Assembly: GCF_015565955.1 (NCBI RefSeq)
Contig: NZ_CP064760.1
Span: forward strand, 1,302,001-1,366,000
Source of the DNA: Microbacterium schleiferi
Lineage (GTDB): Bacteria > Actinomycetota > Actinomycetes > Actinomycetales > Microbacteriaceae
Direction: 5' to 3'
DNA: 64,000 bases
The stretch's first letter is position 1. Each line of letters opens with the position of its first letter. The notes beneath the pieces were generated by a model that saw nothing but the letters and a program-made list of their open reading frames with translations, did not search any database and was not told the DNA's origin. Below, piece after piece: positions 27,672-36,626 of the stretch. The position numbers were made by a program, and so were the translations under genes.

Positions 27672-28378
27672 TCAGTCCGACCGGGCCTCGTGTTCGGCTG
27701 AGTCGCTCGGCCCTCGTCGAGGGCGTCAGCCGGGCGCTCGAGGCCGGGGGAGCGGATGCCGTCGCAGACCTCAGGCGGGATGCGTACGGTCACGGGGTGT
27801 CGCTCGTGGCCGACGTGCTCGTCGAGTCCGGGGTGCGCGCAGCGTGTCTGGACCCGGAGGGCACCGAGGTGGCATCCGCCGCCGGGATGGCCGCTGTGCC
27901 GGACCCGCCGACGGTGGACCCGGTGCTCCTGTTCGGTCTGCCTCGCGCCTCGACCGGGGCCGTCGCGGGCTCGCAGCCGGTGCGGCCGGTGATGAGCCTC
28001 ATCGGCTCGGTGCTGTCGGTCAAGGCTCTGCGCGCCGGTGAGGGCGTCTCGTACAACTACACGCACATCGCGCACCAGGACACGCGAATCGCTCTGGTCT
28101 CGGGCGGGTTCGGCCAGGGCGTGGCCCGTGCGCTCGGCAACCAGGTGTCCGTCGAGATTCGCGGCGCCCTGTACCCCATCGTTGGCCGCGTCGCGATGGA
28201 TGTCTGCGTCGTCGACATCGGTGACGCTGACGTCGCGCGCAGTGACGAGGTGATCTACTTCGGTGGCGAGGGCCCGGCGGGCCCGGCGCTGGCCACGTGG
28301 GAAGCAGCATCCGGGCTGACGGCTGCCGAGCTGGTCTGTGCGCTGGGCCTTCGGCTCCCGCGGGAGGTGATCGCATGA
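27668..28378 (+). CDS. Short alanine-racemase-like protein with conserved C-terminal domain, PLP lysine replaced
   Basis: 236 residues from TTG at 27668, overlapping the ligase stop (TTGA). The C-terminal racemase domain is well kept: RPVMSLIGSVLSVKALRAG, VSYNYTHIAHQDTRIAL with the catalytic Tyr (residue 129), and PIVGRVAMDVCVVDIGD. The N-terminal barrel is reduced to about 95 residues, and in the motif normally VVKANAYGHG it reads DLRRDAYGHG, so Arg36 stands where the PLP Schiff-base lysine should be. Alone it should not racemise. Its stop overlaps the next gene's start (ATGA). It most likely pairs with the following protein. Confidence 0.85.
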   Translation: MISPTGPRVRLSRSALVEGVSRALEAGGADAVADLRRDAYGHGVSLVADVLVESGVRAACLDPEGTEVASAAGMAAVPDPPTVDPVLLFGLPRASTGAVAGSQPVRPVMSLIGSVLSVKALRAGEGVSYNYTHIAHQDTRIALVSGGFGQGVARALGNQVSVEIRGALYPIVGRVAMDVCVVDIGDADVARSDEVIYFGGEGPAGPALATWEAASGLTAAELVCALGLRLPREVIA

Positions 28379-29406
28379 GCGCACAGATGATTGTGGATCT
28401 GGGTCGGATTCTCAGCGACATCGATGTGCTGCGCGAGCGCATAGCGCCGGCGGAGTACATGCTGGTCGTCAAGAACGACGCGTACGGCCATGGCGTGGAC
28501 CGCGTCGTGGCGGCAGCTGCTGCCCACGGTGTGCGCTGGTTCGGTGCGTTCGATGTGCCGATGGGAGTCCGGGCACGCGAGGCGGCCGGGCCCGATGCGC
28601 GGGTCTTTTCGTGGGTCACGATCACTCGGCCGGAGATCGCGGTTGCGCTGGATGCCGACATCGAACTCGGTGTGGGAGACGCCTCCTACCTCGAGGACAT
28701 CGCCGCCGTCTCGGCTGGCCGTTCCGCGCGCGTGCACATCAAGATCGATACCGGGCTGCACCGCAACGGCGTCCGGCCGGAGGAGTGGCCCGCGTTCGTT
28801 GCGCGGGCTGCCGAACTCGAGGCGCGCGGCGACATCCACGTTGCAGGAATCTGGAGTCACATCGCCGAAACCAGCGACGAGGACGATGACCGATCTCGCG
28901 CCGCGTTCCTCGATGCGATCCAGATCGCCGAAGCGGCCGGCTTGCGGCCCCAGGTTCGGCATCTGGCCGCGAGTGCTGCGGCCTTCGCACGACCCGAGTT
29001 CCGGTTCGACCTCGTCCGCTTCGGAGCGTTCAGCTACGGCATCCGTTCCACGGGCGGCGCCGATCTTCCCGGCATCACCCCGGCAGCGACGCTCGTCGCG
29101 CCCGTGAGCGCCATCAGCGCCTCGGGCGTCGAGGTTGCCTACGGCTACCTCGACGGCCTGCCCTCAACGCTGGCCGGCCGGATGTCTGTGGGCACCGCGG
29201 CCGGTCCCCGCACCGTCCGCGAGATCGGCCCCGCATCGATGCTGATCGACCCGTGGCCCGGAGCCGCAGTCGGCGACGAGGTCTCCGTCTTCGGACCGGG
29301 CACGCGCGGCGAGTCGAGCGTCACGACGCTCGCCGAGGCGATCGGGACCGTCGGCGAGGAGATCATCGTCCGCGTCTCGCCGCTCATTCCCCGCGTCTAC
29401 ATCTGA
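28375..29406 (+). CDS. Alanine-racemase-like PLP protein with intact barrel and divergent C-terminal domain
   Basis: 343 residues from ATG at 28375 (ATGA overlap). The barrel is complete: Lys33 in LVVKNDAYGHGVDRV binds PLP, IKIDTGLHRNGV and FDLVRFGAFSYGI follow as in alanine racemases, and the end PLIPRVYI is canonical. The C-terminal beta domain is altered: VEVAYGYLDGLPSTL replaces the usual VSYG..Y segment, and the PIVGR..MD element is lacking. With the preceding short protein it supplies the half-site that the other lacks, because alanine racemase active sites lie at a dimer interface. The substrate may be Ala or another amino acid such as those in group B cross-bridges. Confidence 0.88.
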   Translation: MSAQMIVDLGRILSDIDVLRERIAPAEYMLVVKNDAYGHGVDRVVAAAAAHGVRWFGAFDVPMGVRAREAAGPDARVFSWVTITRPEIAVALDADIELGVGDASYLEDIAAVSAGRSARVHIKIDTGLHRNGVRPEEWPAFVARAAELEARGDIHVAGIWSHIAETSDEDDDRSRAAFLDAIQIAEAAGLRPQVRHLAASAAAFARPEFRFDLVRFGAFSYGIRSTGGADLPGITPAATLVAPVSAISASGVEVAYGYLDGLPSTLAGRMSVGTAAGPRTVREIGPASMLIDPWPGAAVGDEVSVFGPGTRGESSVTTLAEAIGTVGEEIIVRVSPLIPRVYI

Positions 29407-29521
29407 CTACTAGCCCCGTGGCGTGCTCTTGGAGCCTGGCGCGGCACTCGGGTGATCAGGGAGCGGAGCGGGGGTGCGTGGTGCGGAACTGAGCTGACGG
29501 GGGAGCGGAGCGCTGGTGCGG

Positions 29522-29565
29522 GGTGCCGAGCTGGCATCGGGTCTGGCGGGAGGCCGCGCAGCGGC
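29522..29565 (+). repeat. Partial copy of the structured intergenic element
   Basis: These 44 bases are identical to 29615-29658, i.e. the left arm end, the conserved CATCGGGTCTGGCGGGA segment and the inner hairpin. The right half (GGGGGCATGT and right arm) is missing and replaced by unrelated GC-rich sequence. The 93-bp offset between the copies and the presence of only two copies argue against a CRISPR-like array. Confidence 0.8.
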
Positions 29566-29602
29566 TAGCGCGCGGCGCGGCACAGGGTGATCAAGGAGCG
29601 AA

Positions 29603-29690
29603 GCGGGGGTGCCGGGTGCCGAGCTGGCATCGGGTCTGGCGGGAGGCCGCGCAGCGGCCGGGGGCATGTCTCGGCACCCGGCACCCCCGC
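29603..29690 (+). repeat. Structured intergenic element, copy A
   Basis: Perfect 21-bp inverted arms at 29603-29623 and 29670-29690 enclose a 46-bp core. In the core, CATCGGGTCTGGCGGGA is followed by an inner hairpin GGCCGC-GCA-GCGGCC and then GGGGGCATGT. Copy B at 35515-35604 has the same plan with different but still paired stem bases. The element sits between the 3' ends of the racemase and DUF3043 genes. Possible natures: a REP/MITE-like mobile element, a bidirectional terminator, or a structured RNA motif. Confidence 0.85.
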
Positions 29691-29754
29691 GCAGCGGACG
29701 ACTGGCCAGTCTGCGCAGCGGAGTTCAGCCCAGCCTGTGCCGCGCGAAGCCAGA

Positions 29755-30318
29755 TCAGGCGGGGTACTGACCCCGGCGAACCTGAGCCTTCGGCAGGCGC
29801 ATGAAGCGCATCTGCACGCTGCGCATGGCCGCGTACCAGCCGAGACCCTTCTCGACCTTGGTCTCGCCGAACTTGTCCCGCACGGCGCGCTTGACGCGGA
29901 TCGAGGTGATGACCATGTCGCCGATCACGAAGAAGATGAACAGCCAGAGCGCCACGAAAGACCAGTACTGGATGAAGTTCAGCGGGATGAAGGTCGCGAC
30001 GATCACCACCACCATTGCCGGCATGACTGCCTCGCCGAGGTGCCATCCGGCGTCGACGAAGTCGCGGACGAACTTGCGCTGCGGTCCTTGATCGCGGGCG
30101 GGCAGGTACTTCTGCTCACCGTTGGCCATGCCGATGCGCGCGCGCTCTCGCGCGGATGCGAGTTCGGCCTTGCGTTGTGCCTTCGCTTCCTTCGTGTCAG
30201 GAACGAGCGGGCGCTTGCGCGCAGCCTCTTGCTCGGCGCGGCTCGGCGTCGCCTTTCCCTTGCCGGCGGTCGACGTCGACGCGTCCTTCGGTGCCTCGGG
30301 GGCGGGGGTCTTGGCCAC
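29755..30318 (-). CDS. DUF3043 membrane protein
   Basis: 187 residues from GTG at 30318. The N-terminal 80 residues are charged and Lys/Arg/Ala-rich (PSRAEQEAARKRPLVPDTKEAKA). Then FVRDFVDAGWHLGEAVMPAMVVVIVATFI and YWSFVALWLFIFFVIGDMV form two membrane helices, followed by a basic tail. This pattern matches the actinobacterial DUF3043 family; its function is unknown. Convergent with the racemase pair across the repeat region and divergent from the M20 dipeptidase gene. Confidence 0.88.
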   Translation of the reverse strand: MAKTPAPEAPKDASTSTAGKGKATPSRAEQEAARKRPLVPDTKEAKAQRKAELASARERARIGMANGEQKYLPARDQGPQRKFVRDFVDAGWHLGEAVMPAMVVVIVATFIPLNFIQYWSFVALWLFIFFVIGDMVITSIRVKRAVRDKFGETKVEKGLGWYAAMRSVQMRFMRLPKAQVRRGQYPA

Positions 30319-30364
30319 GATGATCCTCGCTGTCGCGTTACGGGTAGTCCTTAAGATTACCCGC

Positions 30365-31757
30365 ATGAGCAATATCGTCTCCCGTTCCGATGCTGTCCGC
30401 GACGCCGCCGAGCTCGGCATCCCCGAGCGTTGTCCGATCTCGGCGATTTGGTGCGGATTCCGTCGATCGCGTGGCCGTCGATGGATCAGCAGCAGCTCGT
30501 GCGCAGCGCGGAGGCTGTCGCGGCTTTGGTCGAGGGCACCGGAGTGTTCGATTCCGTTGCGATCAAGCGTGCGGCGATCCCCGGGACCGAGGAATTCGGG
30601 CAGCCTGCCGTGCTCGCGACACGCGCGGCGCGAAACGGTCGCCCGACGGTCCTGCTCTACGCACACCACGATGTTCAGCCCATCGGTGACGAGGCCCTGT
30701 GGGAGACACCGCCGTTCCAGCCGACGGTCCGAGACGGGCGTCTGTACGGCCGTGGTGCCGCCGACGACAAGGCCGGGATCATGGCTCATGTCGGTGCGAT
30801 TCGCGCGATGGTGGAGGCGCTGGGCCCCGATTTCGACCTCGGACTCGCCCTGTTCATCGAGGGCGAAGAAGAGTACGGCTCGCGCTCGTTCGCGCAGTTC
30901 CTGAGCGACAACGCCGACGCCCTCCGCTCGGATGTCATCGTCGTCGCGGATTCTGGCAACTGGGACGACCGGACCCCGGGCCTCACCGTCTCGCTCCGCG
31001 GCAACGCCCGCTTCTCGATGCGGGTACGCACGCTCGAGCACGCATCGCACTCGGGAATGTTCGGGGGAGCGGTCCCCGATGCGATGCTCGCCACCATCAC
31101 GCTCCTGGCAACGCTCTGGGATGCAGACGGCGCGGTCGCGGTCGAAGGCATGAGCTCGCGGGAGGCCGAGACCCCGAGTACAGCGAGGGCACGTTGCGCT
31201 CCGAGACGGGTCTGCTCGAGGGCGTGAGCCCGATCGGCACCGGGTCCATCATCGGACGGATCTGGAACAAGCCCTCCGTGACCGTGATCGGCATCGACGC
31301 CACGGATGTCGCCTCGGCCTCGAACACGCTGACTCCCGAGGTGACGGTCGTCATCAGCGCACGGGTCGCTCCGGGGCAGTCGGCCGAGGATGCCTACGCT
31401 GCGCTGGAGGCCCATCTGCGCGCTCACGCGCCCTTCGGGGCGCAGCTGGAGTTCTTCGACATCGACCTTGGGAACCCGTTCCTCGTCGACACCTCCGGCT
31501 GGGCGGTGCAGGATGTGCGCCACGCGCTCACCGAGGGCTACGGTGTCGATCCTGTCGACATCGGTGTGGGTGGCTCGATTCCGTTCATTGCAGACCTGGT
31601 GCGCGAGTTCCCGGGTGCTCAGATCCTGGTGACCGGGGTCGAGGATCCGCACTCCCGTGCACACAGCCCGAACGAGTCGCTGCACCTCGAGACCTTCCGG
31701 CACGCGCTGATCTCGGAAGCGCTTCTGTTGGAGAAGCTCGACGCGCGCACGCTCTGA
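30365..31757 (+). pseudogene. M20-family dipeptidase, two frameshifts in this sequence
   Basis: The start MSNIVSRSDAVRDAAELGI is out of frame with the body; one C added in the run 30421-30424 gives GIPRALSDLGDLVRIPSIAW. A second C added in 31172-31175 gives EAETPEYSEGTLRSETGLL. The corrected protein has 464 residues. Zinc ligands and catalytic residues are visible: LLYAHHDVQP, GRGAADDKAG, EGEEEYGS, ASHSGMFGG, and the final HSPNE. The family cleaves dipeptides and related amides using two zinc ions. Two losses of the same kind in one gene support sequencing error. Confidence 0.88.
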
Positions 31758-31842
31758 CCTGGCCGCGTTCCCGCCGTCCCCGGTGACAGCGGGCGTAGAA
31801 TTTCAGCATCCACCCCGACGGCTTCAGCCGATAAGGAGAGTC

Positions 31843-32208
31843 ATGACCGACACCGCACTGACCACGGACCAGACCACCCGCGAACACGGCGTCGCACTGA
31901 CGGATGCCGCGGCCGCCAAGGTCAAGAACCTGCTCGACCAGGAGGGTCGCGACGACCTGCGTCTGCGCGTGGCTGTTCAGCCCGGCGGATGCAGCGGCCT
32001 GATCTACCAGCTGTACTTCGACGAGCGTTACCTCGACGGCGACAAGACCGTCGACTTCGAGGGTGTCGAGGTCATCGTCGACGACATGAGCGTTCCCTAC
32101 CTCGACGGCGCGACGATCGATTTCAAGGACACGATCTCGGAGCAGGGCTTCACGATCGACAACCCCAACGCGCAGGGCAGCTGCGCGTGCGGTGACAGCT
32201 TCCACTGA
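31843..32208 (+). CDS. erpA: A-type Fe-S cluster carrier (IscA/ErpA-like)
   Basis: 121 residues. Three conserved cysteines: GGCSGLIYQLYF and the C-terminal GSCACGDSFH, the A-type carrier pattern C-x(n)-C-x-C. It carries or transfers Fe-S clusters to apoproteins; the Rieske protein and other respiratory enzymes encoded nearby are possible clients. AGGAGAG precedes the ATG at 31843. It is monocistronic, just upstream of ctaC. Confidence 0.93.
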   Translation: MTDTALTTDQTTREHGVALTDAAAAKVKNLLDQEGRDDLRLRVAVQPGGCSGLIYQLYFDERYLDGDKTVDFEGVEVIVDDMSVPYLDGATIDFKDTISEQGFTIDNPNAQGSCACGDSFH

Positions 32209-32348
32209 CCCCTCATAGCTTCAGTCTGCGAGAAGGCTGACCTTCAGTACCCCGAAAGTGTGCGGATGCTGAGTGGTTGGCCTCAAGCAGGTGTGAGCTT
32301 GCTCTAGACTGGCCGAAGTCACACTTCGCAACGTGGAAAGGTGCGCCT

Positions 32349-33260
32349 GTGCCATCCAAACGCCGACTCCGCTGGGTTCTACTTCCGGTTGGTGCCGCCG
32401 CGGCCCTGGTGCTCGCAGGATGCACGCCGACGCAGCTGAACGGGTTCTTGCCCGGCTTCGTTGAAGACGGAGCTCCTGTCACCAACCACACCGAGATGAT
32501 CTCGGGACTGTGGGTCAACTCGTGGATCGTGCTGCTGGTTGTCGGCATCATCACGTGGACCCTCATGGGGTGGGCTGCGATCGCCTACCGCCGCCGCAAG
32601 GGGCAGACCGGTCTGCCCGTGCAGCTGCGGTACAACATGCCGATCGAGATCTTCTACACGGTCGTGCCGTTCATCCTCGTCCTCGGCTTCTTCGCCTTCA
32701 CGGCACGTGACCAGGCGATCATCGAGGATCAGTACGACGACCCGGATGTCTCGATCACCGCGATCGGCAAGCAGTGGGCCTGGGACTTCCAGTACGACGG
32801 CGAAGAGGAAGACAACTCCGACGCTGTCTGGACGATGGGCATTCAGGCCCAGCCCGACAAGGACGGCAACATCGACCAGGATCAGCTTCCCACGCTGTAC
32901 CTGCCCGTTGACGAAACGGTGAAGATCAAGCTGCAGTCGCGAGACGTCATCCACTCGTTCTGGGTCGTCGACTTCCTTTACAAGAAGGACATGTACCTCG
33001 GGAAGGACAACTTCATGTCCTTCATCCCGACCCGCGAAGGGACCTACGCCGGTCGCTGTGCCGAGCTGTGTGGTGAGTACCACTCGATGATGCTCTTCAC
33101 CGTCAAGGTCGTGAGCGCCGAGGAGTACGAGAGCTACCTCGCGAGCCTGGAGGCCAAGGGCCAGACCGGCGACATCAACGACGCGTACGACCGCCTGCAG
33201 AACACGCCGAACGATCCCACGGATCCCTCGGTTCAGCAGTCCGATGAGGGGAACGAGTGA
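32349..33260 (+). CDS. ctaC: Cytochrome aa3 oxidase subunit II
   Basis: 303 residues from GTG at 32349 (GGAAAGG upstream). A lipoprotein signal ends LVLAGC (Cys25). Two membrane helices follow ([19 protein letters not shown] and [17 protein letters not shown]), then the cupredoxin domain with CuA ligands in HSFWVVDF and [12 protein letters not shown] (Cys237, Cys241). It accepts electrons from the QcrC diheme cytochrome in the bcc-aa3 supercomplex. The stop overlaps the ctaD start. Confidence 0.97.
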   Translation: MPSKRRLRWVLLPVGAAAALVLAGCTPTQLNGFLPGFVEDGAPVTNHTEMISGLWVNSWIVLLVVGIITWTLMGWAAIAYRRRKGQTGLPVQLRYNMPIEIFYTVVPFILVLGFFAFTARDQAIIEDQYDDPDVSITAIGKQWAWDFQYDGEEEDNSDAVWTMGIQAQPDKDGNIDQDQLPTLYLPVDETVKIKLQSRDVIHSFWVVDFLYKKDMYLGKDNFMSFIPTREGTYAGRCAELCGEYHSMMLFTVKVVSAEEYESYLASLEAKGQTGDINDAYDRLQNTPNDPTDPSVQQSDEGNE

Positions 33261-35026
33261 TGGCTACGACACTGCCACTGCAGGATGCGACAAGCTCGCG
33301 CCCGCGCACTCTGCCCGCACGCCAGGCGGCGCTGATGTCGTCCTCGCGCGTCGAGCAAAAGGGCAACATCATCGTCAAGTGGATCACCTCCACTGACCAC
33401 AAGACGATCGGGTACATGTACCTGATCGCCTCGTTCCTGTTCTTCCTGCTCGGCGGTGTGATGGCCCTCATCATCCGCGCCGAGCTGTTCGAGCCGGGCA
33501 TGCAGGTGCTGCCGACCAAGGAGCAGTACAACCAGCTGTTCACGATGCACGGCACGATCATGCTTCTCATGTTCGCGACGCCGCTGTTCGCGGGCTTTGC
33601 CAATGCGATCCTGCCCTTGCAGATCGGCGCCCCTGACGTCGCGTTCCCGCGTCTGAACGCTTTCGCGTTCTGGCTGTTCCTGTTCGGCTCGATCATCGCG
33701 ATCTCGGGCTTCCTCACTCCCCAGGGCGCCGCGGCGTTCGGTTGGTTCGCGTATCAACCACTCGCGAACGCGTCCTTCTCACCAGGAGTCGGCGGCAATC
33801 TCTGGATGCTCGGGCTCGGCATGAGCGGTTTCGGCACGATCCTCGGTGCCGTGAACTTCATCACCACCGTCATCACGATGCGTGCGCCCGGCATGACGAT
33901 GTGGCGGATGCCGATCTTCAGCTGGAACACGCTGGTCACCAGCATCCTGATCCTGATGGCCTTCCCGGTGCTGGCTGCCGCGATCCTCGCCGCCGCCGCA
34001 GACCGTGTGCTCGGCGCCCAGATCTACAACCCGGAGAACGGCGGTGTGCTGCTGTGGCAGCACCTGTTCTGGTTCTTCGGTCACCCCGAGGTGTACATCA
34101 TCGCGCTGCCGTTCTTCGGCATTGTCACCGAGATCTTCGCGGTGTTCAGCCGCAAGCCGGTGTTCGGGTACAAGACGCTGGTCTACGCGACGATCTCGAT
34201 CGCCGCCCTGTCGGTGGCCGTGTGGGCGCACCACATGTATGTCACCGGCGGTGTCCTCCTGCCGTTCTTCGCGCTCATGACGATGCTGATCGCCGTTCCA
34301 ACAGGTGTGAAGATCTTCAACTGGATCGGAACGATGTGGCGAGGATCGGTGACCTTCGAGACACCAATGACCTTCGCCCTCGGCTTCCTGGTGTCCTTCG
34401 TCTTCGGTGGTCTCACCGGCGTCATCCTGGCGTCGCCTCCGCTGGACTTCCACCTGTCGGACTCGTACTTCGTCGTCGCGCACTTCCACTACGTCATCTT
34501 CGGAACCGTCGTGTTCGCGATGTTCGCCGGCTTCTACTTCTGGTGGCCGAAGTGGACCGGAAGGATGCTCAACGAGCGCCTCGGCTACGTGCACTTCTGG
34601 TTGCTGTTCATCGGCTTCCACATGACCTTCCTCGTCCAGCACTGGCTGGGTGTTGAGGGCATGGTCCGCCGCTACGCCGACTACGCGGAAGCTGATGGAT
34701 TCACGTGGCAGAACCAGCTCTCGACCGTCGGTGCGATGATCCTCGCCGTCTCGATGATTCCGTTCCTGCTGAACGTGTGGATCACCGCGCGCAAGGCGCC
34801 CAAGGTCACGGTCAACGACCCGTGGGGCTATGGGGGGTCGCTCGAGTGGGCTACGTCGTGCCCGCCGCCGCGGCACAACTTCACGTCGATCCCGCGCATC
34901 CGCAGCGAGCGTCCGGCCTTCGACCTGAACCACCCCGAGGCTGCGCCGATGACGGTTGGTGTTGGCCCGGCCAAGGATGCTCCGCATACGCCGGTTACTG
35001 ATCTGAGTGATGGGAAGGTGAAGTAG
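33260..35026 (+). CDS. ctaD: Cytochrome aa3 oxidase subunit I
   Basis: 588 residues from ATG at 33260, overlapping the ctaC TGA. Twelve membrane helices with heme and CuB ligands: [15 protein letters not shown] (low-spin heme His), [15 protein letters not shown] (CuB His and the cross-linked Tyr), [10 protein letters not shown], and [13 protein letters not shown]. It reduces oxygen and pumps protons. The C-terminus is hydrophilic with a Cys-Pro motif (SCPPPRHNF) typical of actinobacterial CtaD. Confidence 0.98.
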   Translation: MATTLPLQDATSSRPRTLPARQAALMSSSRVEQKGNIIVKWITSTDHKTIGYMYLIASFLFFLLGGVMALIIRAELFEPGMQVLPTKEQYNQLFTMHGTIMLLMFATPLFAGFANAILPLQIGAPDVAFPRLNAFAFWLFLFGSIIAISGFLTPQGAAAFGWFAYQPLANASFSPGVGGNLWMLGLGMSGFGTILGAVNFITTVITMRAPGMTMWRMPIFSWNTLVTSILILMAFPVLAAAILAAAADRVLGAQIYNPENGGVLLWQHLFWFFGHPEVYIIALPFFGIVTEIFAVFSRKPVFGYKTLVYATISIAALSVAVWAHHMYVTGGVLLPFFALMTMLIAVPTGVKIFNWIGTMWRGSVTFETPMTFALGFLVSFVFGGLTGVILASPPLDFHLSDSYFVVAHFHYVIFGTVVFAMFAGFYFWWPKWTGRMLNERLGYVHFWLLFIGFHMTFLVQHWLGVEGMVRRYADYAEADGFTWQNQLSTVGAMILAVSMIPFLLNVWITARKAPKVTVNDPWGYGGSLEWATSCPPPRHNFTSIPRIRSERPAFDLNHPEAAPMTVGVGPAKDAPHTPVTDLSDGKVK

Positions 35027-35030
35027 TCCG

Positions 35031-35447
35031 ATGCGCACCAACGTCGCGCTCTGGTGGATTCTGGCGGGCTTCTTCGCTCTCGTCGGTATCACGTACACCA
35101 TCTGGAGCCTCATCTGGTACGGCAACCTCGAGTGGGTTGGCACCGTTGCGCTCTTCTTCACCGCCCTGATGGGCGCGCTCATCGCCTTCTACACGGGTGC
35201 GGTTCGCCGCGCCCAGGGCGGTGAACTGCCGGAGGACACCCTGACGGCTGACATCGATGACGGCGACCCCGAGATCGGTGAATTCAGCCCGTGGTCGTGG
35301 TGGCCGATCGTTCTCGCGTTCTCGGCTGCTGTCGCCATGATCGGGCTCTCAGTTGGTGCTTGGATGGTGCCGATCGGTCTGGGGATCTTCCTGGTCGCGA
35401 TCGTCGGCTGGGTCTACGAGTACTACCGCGGCTACTTCGCTCGCTGA
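35031..35447 (+). CDS. ctaF: Cytochrome aa3 oxidase subunit IV
   Basis: 138 residues with four membrane helices in two pairs, separated by an acidic loop (ELPEDTLTADIDDGDPEIGEFSP), the hallmark of actinobacterial CtaF. It begins 4 bp after ctaD and completes the ctaC-D-F operon. It stabilises the aa3 oxidase in the supercomplex. The stop lies upstream of structured element B. Confidence 0.95.
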   Translation: MRTNVALWWILAGFFALVGITYTIWSLIWYGNLEWVGTVALFFTALMGALIAFYTGAVRRAQGGELPEDTLTADIDDGDPEIGEFSPWSWWPIVLAFSAAVAMIGLSVGAWMVPIGLGIFLVAIVGWVYEYYRGYFAR

Positions 35448-35514
35448 GCCTTCGCGTCGCACCGGGCTCTGGTTTAGTTCGCGCTCGTCCGCACTCCGCG
35501 TGCGTCCGCGCTCC

Positions 35515-35604
35515 GCGAGGTGCCGGGGGCCGAGGACATGCCCCCGGCTGCCTGCGGCAGCCTCCCGCCAGACCCGATGGCAGCCTCGGCCCCCGGCACC
35601 TCGC
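35515..35604 (-). repeat. Structured intergenic element, copy B
   Basis: Perfect 21-bp inverted arms at 35515-35535 and 35584-35604 enclose a 48-bp core. Read on the minus strand the core has CATCGGGTCTGGCGGGA, the hairpin GGCTGCC-GCA-GGCAGCC and GGGGGCATGT, in the same order and spacing as copy A at 29603-29690. Stem bases differ in a paired manner while the unpaired segments are identical. It lies between the convergent ctaF and EamA genes, the same setting as copy A. Confidence 0.85.
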
Positions 35605-35654
35605 TGCGCGTTCTGCGTGCTGCGCGTCTGAGCGGACCAGATGCCCCGGCTGGC

Positions 35655-36626
35655 TCAGCGGGAGCGTTGGACGAGGAGCACACCGTCGATCACGATGACG
35701 GCTCCGATGAGTTCGTTCAGCGTGAAGCGCTCACCGAGCACCAGGATGCCGAGAGCGACACCGACGACCGGAATCACATAGGTCACCGTTGACGCGCCAA
35801 CGGCGCCCCATTCGTTGACAACGCGCGTGTTCCAGACGTAGACGATCCCGGTTCCCAGGCAACCGAGGGCAACGAGAGCCAGCACGGGAACAGGAGCCCA
35901 GGCCACGGGCGAGAGGCCGATGGCGGGGAACAGGAGCGCAGCGAGCGTGCCGGCGACGGCCATCTGGGTCGACGCGATCGTGACGCTGTCGTGGGTGTGG
36001 GTTCCGGTGATGAAGCGTCGCATCCACCCGAAGGCTATGCCGTACGACGCCGTGGCGCCCAGACACGCCAGCTGCGCGGGGAGCGATGCGGCGAACTCAG
36101 GAGAGCTCACGACATCCCACACACCCATGACGATCGCGACGCCGACGGCCCCGATGATCACCCCGGTCATGCGTCGGGCCGTCATTCGTTCGCTGGGGAG
36201 CACGACGACGGCCACGAGGGTCGTCCACAACGGGGTCGTCGCGTTGAGGATCGCCGAGAGCCCCGACGGGAGGCTCTGAGCAGCCCAGGCGAAGAGAAGA
36301 AACGGGAGGAGGCACAAGAAGACCGCCACGACGACCATGTGCAACCACAGGCGGCGCTCTCGTGGCCAGCGTCGCCGTGTGAGGGCCATGATCGCCGCCA
36401 ACGTCACAGCGCCGAGGATGATGCGACCGAGGGCCACCTGTGCCGGGTCGAAGGCAGCCACGGCGACCTTCATGAACAGGAAGCTCGCACCCCAGACGAG
36501 CGCTAGCGCCGCAAACATGAGCGGGACAGTGCTGCTGCGAACCGGGGTGAGAGTCGGGGGTGAGGTCACGAAGAAGACGCTACGCGGGGCCGCGGATACG
36601 ACGCTGGCGGGAATCGGACGCCTCAC
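35655..36626 (-). CDS. EamA/DMT-family transporter
   Basis: Up to 323 residues. Ten membrane helices in two EamA repeats (LMFAALALVWGASFLFMKVAV and the second starting ACLGATASYGIAFGWM), with the characteristic LGERFTLNELIGAVIVIDGVLL at the end. DMT transporters usually export amino acids or metabolites; the substrate is unknown. An internal GTG before TSPPTLTPV may be the true start. It directly follows a rhodanese gene on the same strand. Confidence 0.88.
   Translation of the reverse strand: MRRPIPASVVSAAPRSVFFVTSPPTLTPVRSSTVPLMFAALALVWGASFLFMKVAVAAFDPAQVALGRIILGAVTLAAIMALTRRRWPRERRLWLHMVVVAVFLCLLPFLLFAWAAQSLPSGLSAILNATTPLWTTLVAVVVLPSERMTARRMTGVIIGAVGVAIVMGVWDVVSSPEFAASLPAQLACLGATASYGIAFGWMRRFITGTHTHDSVTIASTQMAVAGTLAALLFPAIGLSPVAWAPVPVLALVALGCLGTGIVYVWNTRVVNEWGAVGASTVTYVIPVVGVALGILVLGERFTLNELIGAVIVIDGVLLVQRSR

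Larger units (their letters stand above)
29407..29754. repeat. Repeat-filled convergent intergenic region
   Basis: This 348-bp stretch between two convergent genes holds no credible gene. It contains three tandemly degenerating units that share GGGTGATCA, GGAGCG.AGCGGGGGTGC and GGTGCCGAGCTGGCATCG. One complete structured element lies at 29603-29690 and one partial copy at 29522-29565. Related sequence recurs in the convergent gap at 35448-35654. Short GCGCAGCGG repeats continue to about 29720. The look is of nested insertions of a small non-coding repeat. Confidence 0.75.

Noticed and set aside
29522..29658. Direct repeats that could suggest a CRISPR array
   Set aside because: Only two copies, unequal surroundings, internal hairpins and no cas genes; it is part of an intergenic structured repeat.
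33779..35182. 467-codon open frame on the minus strand
   Set aside because: Antisense to ctaD, very rich in Arg/His/Glu with no domain; a shadow of the real gene's third-position GC.
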